This document shows positions 61,067-64,000 of a stretch of DNA of 64,000 nucleotides, one piece after another. Made by a program: the position numbers and the translations under genes. The DNA lies in the NCBI GenBank assembly GCA_040880065.1, contig JBBDJE010000051.1, positions 16,598 through 80,597 of the forward strand. The letters are read 5' to 3'. Every line of letters starts with the position of its first letter. Position 1 is the first letter of the stretch. The notes under the pieces were generated by a model. The model did no database searches. It was not told where the DNA came from and saw nothing but the letters and a program-made list of their open reading frames with translations. The stretch is from Abyssibius sp040880065. Its GTDB lineage: Bacteria > Pseudomonadota > Alphaproteobacteria > Rhodobacterales > Rhodobacteraceae.

Positions 61067-61095
61067 TTGGACTCGCGTGGCACGAGTCGTATAGT
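61067..61095 (+). promoter_or_regulatory. Strong promoter with inverted repeat in the spacer
   Basis: TTGGAC (61067-61072), a 17-base spacer and TATAGT (61090-61095) form a near-consensus promoter. GACTCG (61070-61075) and CGAGTC (61083-61088) form a perfect inverted repeat lying between the two boxes, a likely operator. The predicted start of transcription is near 61102. Confidence 0.65.
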
Positions 61096-61101
61096 TAGGG
61101 C

Positions 61102-61177
61102 ACTGCTCGATAGGTTTCTTGCCTGTATGAAACCTGCCTCAATAACTTGCGCCCTCTTTGTGAGGGCGTTTTTTTTT
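61102..61177 (+). ncRNA. Candidate small RNA or bdhA transcription attenuator
   Basis: From the predicted start near 61102 the transcript would be about 76 nt. It contains a 7-bp hairpin AGGTTTC/GAAACCT (61112-61118 and 61129-61135, loop TTGCCTGTAT) and a perfect terminator stem CGCCCTC/GAGGGCG (61150-61156 and 61162-61168) followed by nine T residues. No open frame of note is inside. It may be a free small RNA, or a leader whose terminator controls entry into bdhA, 81 bases downstream. I do not recognise a known RNA family. Confidence 0.6.
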
Positions 61178-61257
61178 GCCCAACATGGCTGGCAGACAAA
61201 ATGCTGCATTGCAATATGTGCCGCCACTGCACAAGTTAAGGCATCAGGAGGATCATC

Positions 61258-62034
61258 ATGACATCACTCAGCAGCAAACTGGCCGTGATCACCGGCTCAA
61301 ACTCGGGCATCGGGCTTGGCGTGGCCGAATTTCTGGCAGAATCGGGCGCAAATATTGTGCTTAACTCGTTCACCGACCGTGAGGAAGACCATGCGCTTGC
61401 CGCCGATATGGCCAAGCGCCACGGCGTTGAGGTGCGCTATATCTCAGCCGATATGTCCAAGGGTGACGATTGCCGCCGTCTGATCGCCGACGCGGGCGAT
61501 GTGGATATTCTCATCAACAATGCCGGCATTCAGCATGTTGCCGCGGTCGAGGAATTTCCGGCCGCCAAATGGGATGCGATTATAGCAATCAACATGATTT
61601 CGAATTTCCACACGATAGCGGCGGCCCTGCCCGGCATGCGCGAACGCGGCTGGGGGCGGATTATAAACATCGCTTCGGCCCATGGGCTTACTGCAAGCCC
61701 GTTCAAATCGGCCTATGTTGCAGCAAAGCACGGTGTTGTGGGCCTGACCAAGACCATCGGGCTGGAAACCGCCGAGGTGAATATCACCTGCAACGCCATT
61801 TGCCCCGCTTATGTGCTGACGCCGCTGGTTGATTCACAAATTCCCGATACGATGAAGAAATATGACATGACCCGCGAACAGGTCATCCGCGATGTCTTGC
61901 TGGCGCGCCAGCCCTCAAAGGAGTTTGTGACTGTCGAACAAATCGGCGGCACGACGGTATTTTTGTGCTCCCCCGCCGCAGACCAGATTACCGGCACGAC
62001 CATCTCGCTTGATGGCGGCTGGACAGCGCTGTAA
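61258..62034 (+). CDS. bdhA: 3-hydroxybutyrate dehydrogenase
   Basis: BdhA oxidises D-3-hydroxybutyrate to acetoacetate with NAD, the step that recovers carbon from polyhydroxybutyrate. The 258-residue short-chain dehydrogenase has GSNSGIG at residues 13-19, NNAG near residue 87, and the Ser140-Tyr153-Lys157 triad (IASAHG, AYVAAKHG). NAICPAYVLTPLVDSQIPD is characteristic of this enzyme within the family. AGGAGG at 61246-61251 is the ribosome site. Its stop overlaps the patatin gene start (TAATG). Confidence 0.95.
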   Translation: MTSLSSKLAVITGSNSGIGLGVAEFLAESGANIVLNSFTDREEDHALAADMAKRHGVEVRYISADMSKGDDCRRLIADAGDVDILINNAGIQHVAAVEEFPAAKWDAIIAINMISNFHTIAAALPGMRERGWGRIINIASAHGLTASPFKSAYVAAKHGVVGLTKTIGLETAEVNITCNAICPAYVLTPLVDSQIPDTMKKYDMTREQVIRDVLLARQPSKEFVTVEQIGGTTVFLCSPAADQITGTTISLDGGWTAL

Positions 62035-63074
62035 TGGCCAAAACCCGCCGCATTAACCTTGCGCTTCAGGGCGGCGGGGCGCATGGCGCATTTACCTGGG
62101 GCGTGCTCGACCGGTTCTTGCAAGAACCTGCGCTTGAAATTTCCGGCATCTCCGGCACATCGGCAGGGGCGCTGAACGGTGCCGCACTAAAGGCAGGCTT
62201 GGTGGCGGGCGGGGCCGATGCTGCGCGCGAAAACCTGAACTGGTTGTGGGAACAGGTTGGCGCGGTGCATGACCCCCGCCTTTTGCAATGGATGGGCCCG
62301 CAGCAGGCCGGGCTAGACCATGTCAACAACCTGCTCGGCCCTTTTGCCCCACAGGCTATGGCCCAAGCCATTGGCCGCGTGTTCAGCCCGTATGATTACG
62401 GCATGTTTTACAAGAATCCGTTGCAGGATATTGCCGAACGGTTCCAGTATGAGAACCTGTGCAAAAACGAAGGCCCTGATCTGCACATCGCCGCGACAAA
62501 CGTGCGCAGTGGCAAAATCCGGGTTTTTTCCAACGCCGATATATCGGCCAAGGCCATTCTGGCTTCGGCTTGCCTGCCAACGCTGTTTCAGGCCATCGAA
62601 ATAACCGACCCAGCAACCGGCGAGACCGATGCCTATTGGGATGGCGGCTATATGGGCAATCCTGCGCTGTTTCCGCTATTTGAGCCCACATTGCCCAACG
62701 ATATCGTGATTGTGAACATCAACCCGCTAAAGCGCGAAAACCTGCCGCGCACAGCACAGGAAATTCAGAATCGTATCAACGAAATCAGCTTCAACTCGTC
62801 GCTTTTGCGCGAGCTGCGCGCCATTCAATTCGTGAAAAACCTGATCGCCACGGGCCATATGGACCCCGGTAAAATGAAAGATGTTTTTGTGCATATGGTG
62901 ACGGATGATGACCTGATGAACCGCCTCACCGCGGCCACCAAAGCCTATGCCGGGCCAACGCTTCTGGCCGAGCTTAAAGCCGCGGGGCAAGATGCGGCCG
63001 AAGGGTTTCTCAGCCAGCATGGCGATGATTTGAACAGGCGCGGCAGTGTCGATTTGAAGGCAATGTTTAGCTAG
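62034..63074 (+). CDS. Patatin-like phospholipase
   Basis: The 346-residue protein has the patatin catalytic dyad: nucleophile Ser43 in GTSAG and Asp203 in DGGYMGNP, with the oxyanion hole GGGAHG at residues 13-18. Patatin-like proteins hydrolyse lipids and are often linked to bdhA in alphaproteobacteria, so a role with polyhydroxybutyrate granules or their lipid coat is plausible but unproven. There is no signal peptide. The start overlaps the bdhA stop. Its own stop shares a CTAG with the convergent regulator gene. Confidence 0.9.
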   Translation: MAKTRRINLALQGGGAHGAFTWGVLDRFLQEPALEISGISGTSAGALNGAALKAGLVAGGADAARENLNWLWEQVGAVHDPRLLQWMGPQQAGLDHVNNLLGPFAPQAMAQAIGRVFSPYDYGMFYKNPLQDIAERFQYENLCKNEGPDLHIAATNVRSGKIRVFSNADISAKAILASACLPTLFQAIEITDPATGETDAYWDGGYMGNPALFPLFEPTLPNDIVIVNINPLKRENLPRTAQEIQNRINEISFNSSLLRELRAIQFVKNLIATGHMDPGKMKDVFVHMVTDDDLMNRLTAATKAYAGPTLLAELKAAGQDAAEGFLSQHGDDLNRRGSVDLKAMFS

Positions 63075-63694
63075 CCCAGCGATGTGACCCACAAAATCAC
63101 CGCGTCTTCATCACTGGTGGAAATCACGTTATGGCCCATCGTCGCATCATAGTATGAACTGTCGCCACGGCGCATTTCAACCGGCTCGTAAAACTCGGTG
63201 TAAAACACGATTGCGCCGGTCAGCACATACATGAACTCTTCACCATCATGGCGCACCCAGCCTTCAAATTCGTCCATCGAGCGCGCGCGCACCGTGGCGC
63301 GGTAAGGCAGCATCGCCTTTTGGGTAATATCACCGGCCAGAATTTCATGCTCGTAGGTCGCGGTCACATGCCGTTTGCCCTGACCGGCCCGCGTGACCGA
63401 GCGCCGCCCGAGCACGCGCGCATCTTTCGGCGCAGTAAACAGTTGCGGAATGGAAATATCCAGCCCCGTGGCCAGCTTGCGCACGGCATCGAATGTGGGC
63501 GACATCTGGCCGTTTTCGATTTTCGACAGCGTCGAGCGCGCCAGCCCTGCCTGCTGGGCCGCCTGCTCCAGTGTCCAGTTGCGGGCCTTGCGCAACTCAC
63601 GCACGCGCATGCCAAGGTCCAGATGCTCCACCGCTTCGGTGGCACCGCTTGCACGCGCCACGGCCAGAATGGAAGGTTGGTTCAAATCGCTCAT
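63071..63694 (-). CDS. XRE-family regulator with cupin domain
   Basis: The 207-residue protein has a lambda-repressor-type helix-turn-helix (LGMRVRELRKARNWTLEQAAQQAGLARSTLSKIENGQMSPTFD with core ARSTLSKIENG, about residues 28-80) and a C-terminal cupin domain (about 125-205) with FEGWVRHDGEEFMYVLTGAIVFY. Such regulators sense a small molecule in the cupin pocket and control nearby metabolic genes, often polyamine, amino acid or fatty acid uptake. The target is unknown. It converges on the patatin gene with a 4-bp overlap. Confidence 0.9.
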   Translation of the reverse strand: MSDLNQPSILAVARASGATEAVEHLDLGMRVRELRKARNWTLEQAAQQAGLARSTLSKIENGQMSPTFDAVRKLATGLDISIPQLFTAPKDARVLGRRSVTRAGQGKRHVTATYEHEILAGDITQKAMLPYRATVRARSMDEFEGWVRHDGEEFMYVLTGAIVFYTEFYEPVEMRRGDSSYYDATMGHNVISTSDEDAVILWVTSLG

Positions 63695-63733
63695 ATGCGC
63701 CCACTGCTAGATCTGGCGCTATTTAGGGCAAGC

Positions 63734-63758
63734 CGTGCGGCGATTGCAACGCCGCACG
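63734..63758. terminator. GC-rich intergenic hairpin
   Basis: CGTGCGGCG-ATTGCAA-CGCCGCACG is a perfect 9-bp stem with a 7-base loop between the stop of the cation transporter gene and the start of the cupin regulator, both on the minus strand. No T-run follows, so termination would be imperfect or Rho-assisted. Confidence 0.45.
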
Positions 63759-63769
63759 TGCATTTTGCG

Positions 63770-64000
63770 CTAGGCGACCGCGTGGCGCCATTCGTGCAAC
63801 CCCTGGCGGAAGATTTGCATGGCCGAGTTCAAAAACAACGCCGACATGCCAAGCGCGACAACCAGATCGGGCCAGCCGGTTGCCGTGCCCCACACCCCCA
63901 AAGCGGCAATCACCACCGCGATATTGCCAATCGCGTCATTGCGCGAACACAGCCAGACCGAGCGCACATTCGCATCGCCATCCTTGTAGCGCACCAAAAT
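63770..64000 (-). CDS. Cation transporter (CDF family), C-terminal fragment
   Basis: Only the last 77 codons are inside the window; the gene continues past the right edge. The visible part (DGDANVRSVWLCSRNDAIGNI, then AVVIAALGVW and WPDLVVALGMSALFLNSAMQI) corresponds to the last two membrane helices of a cation diffusion facilitator, with the metal-site region SRNDAIGN. The family exports zinc, cadmium, cobalt or similar ions. The ion cannot be predicted from this fragment. Confidence 0.75.
   Translation of the reverse strand: MLVRYKDGDANVRSVWLCSRNDAIGNIAVVIAALGVWGTATGWPDLVVALGMSALFLNSAMQIFRQGLHEWRHAVA

Overview
The window is a chromosomal segment of a marine-type alphaproteobacterium, most probably a member of the Rhodobacteraceae (Roseobacter group). 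The evidence is the order trpE / divergent deacetylase / trpGDC-moaC-moeA-lexA / comEC / gltX-gltA / lpxB-lpxI-lpxA-fabZ-skp-bamA-rseP-dxr-cdsA-uppS-frr-pyrH-tsf-rpsB, the alphaproteobacterial SOS box GAAC-N7-GAAC at lexA, an NDUFA12-type complex I protein, a short interspersed repeat of alphaproteobacterial type, and a DddP dimethylsulfoniopropionate (DMSP) lyase. The DNA is GC-rich by eye except for one AT-rich islet at about 23.05-23.87 kb. No insertion sequence, integrase, prophage or CRISPR array was seen. No gene-free stretch exceeds 300 bases; the longest gaps (55392-55662 and 60997-61257) hold a structured rpsB leader and a small RNA or attenuator candidate.

Layout. 1-8.2 kb: the 3' part of RNase E, a periplasmic DsbA-like protein, the biotin carboxyl carrier and biotin carboxylase subunits of acetyl-CoA carboxylase, Aat, then a leftward group of DUF2155, MlaD and NDUFA12-like genes followed by clpX and clpP. 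8.2-16 kb: an unrecognised helical protein, trigger factor, a membrane-anchored pentapeptide-type repeat protein with a strict 11-residue period, tRNA-Leu(UAG), the NAD(P)HX repair enzyme, and glnB-glnA. 16-23 kb: an ArsR-type regulator with a membrane hydroxylase, divergent from dddP; two related family 2 glycosyltransferases around a tiny exported protein; parE. 23-27 kb: the AT-rich islet with two unrecognised genes, an ABC-F ATPase and an aminotransferase. 27-36 kb: a PpiD/SurA-like foldase, the tryptophan genes, molybdenum cofactor genes and lexA. 36-55.4 kb: comEC, gltX, gltA, a YbaK deacylase, then a long leftward envelope and translation block (lipid A, BamA, RseP, isoprenoid and phospholipid precursors, frr, pyrH, tsf, rpsB). 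55.6-64 kb: a lysophospholipid acyltransferase coupled to pseudouridine breakdown genes, DUF502, an orphan YejA-like binding protein, a small RNA/attenuator candidate ahead of 3-hydroxybutyrate dehydrogenase and patatin genes, a cupin regulator, and the end of a cation efflux gene.

How the genes work together. Most of the window is housekeeping: protein quality control (ClpXP, trigger factor, PpiD-like, RseP), nitrogen sensing (PII and glutamine synthetase), tryptophan synthesis, and an outer-membrane biogenesis operon in which lipid A synthesis, FabZ, Skp, BamA and RseP are contiguous with Dxr, UppS and CdsA. Accessory traits are DMSP cleavage, pseudouridine catabolism and ketone-body/polyhydroxybutyrate turnover. 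The parts least explained by known genes are the dddP control region, the small RNA/attenuator at 61.1 kb, the AT-rich islet, the protein at 8.35-9.45 kb and the repeat element that carries the stop codons of both lexA and comEC.
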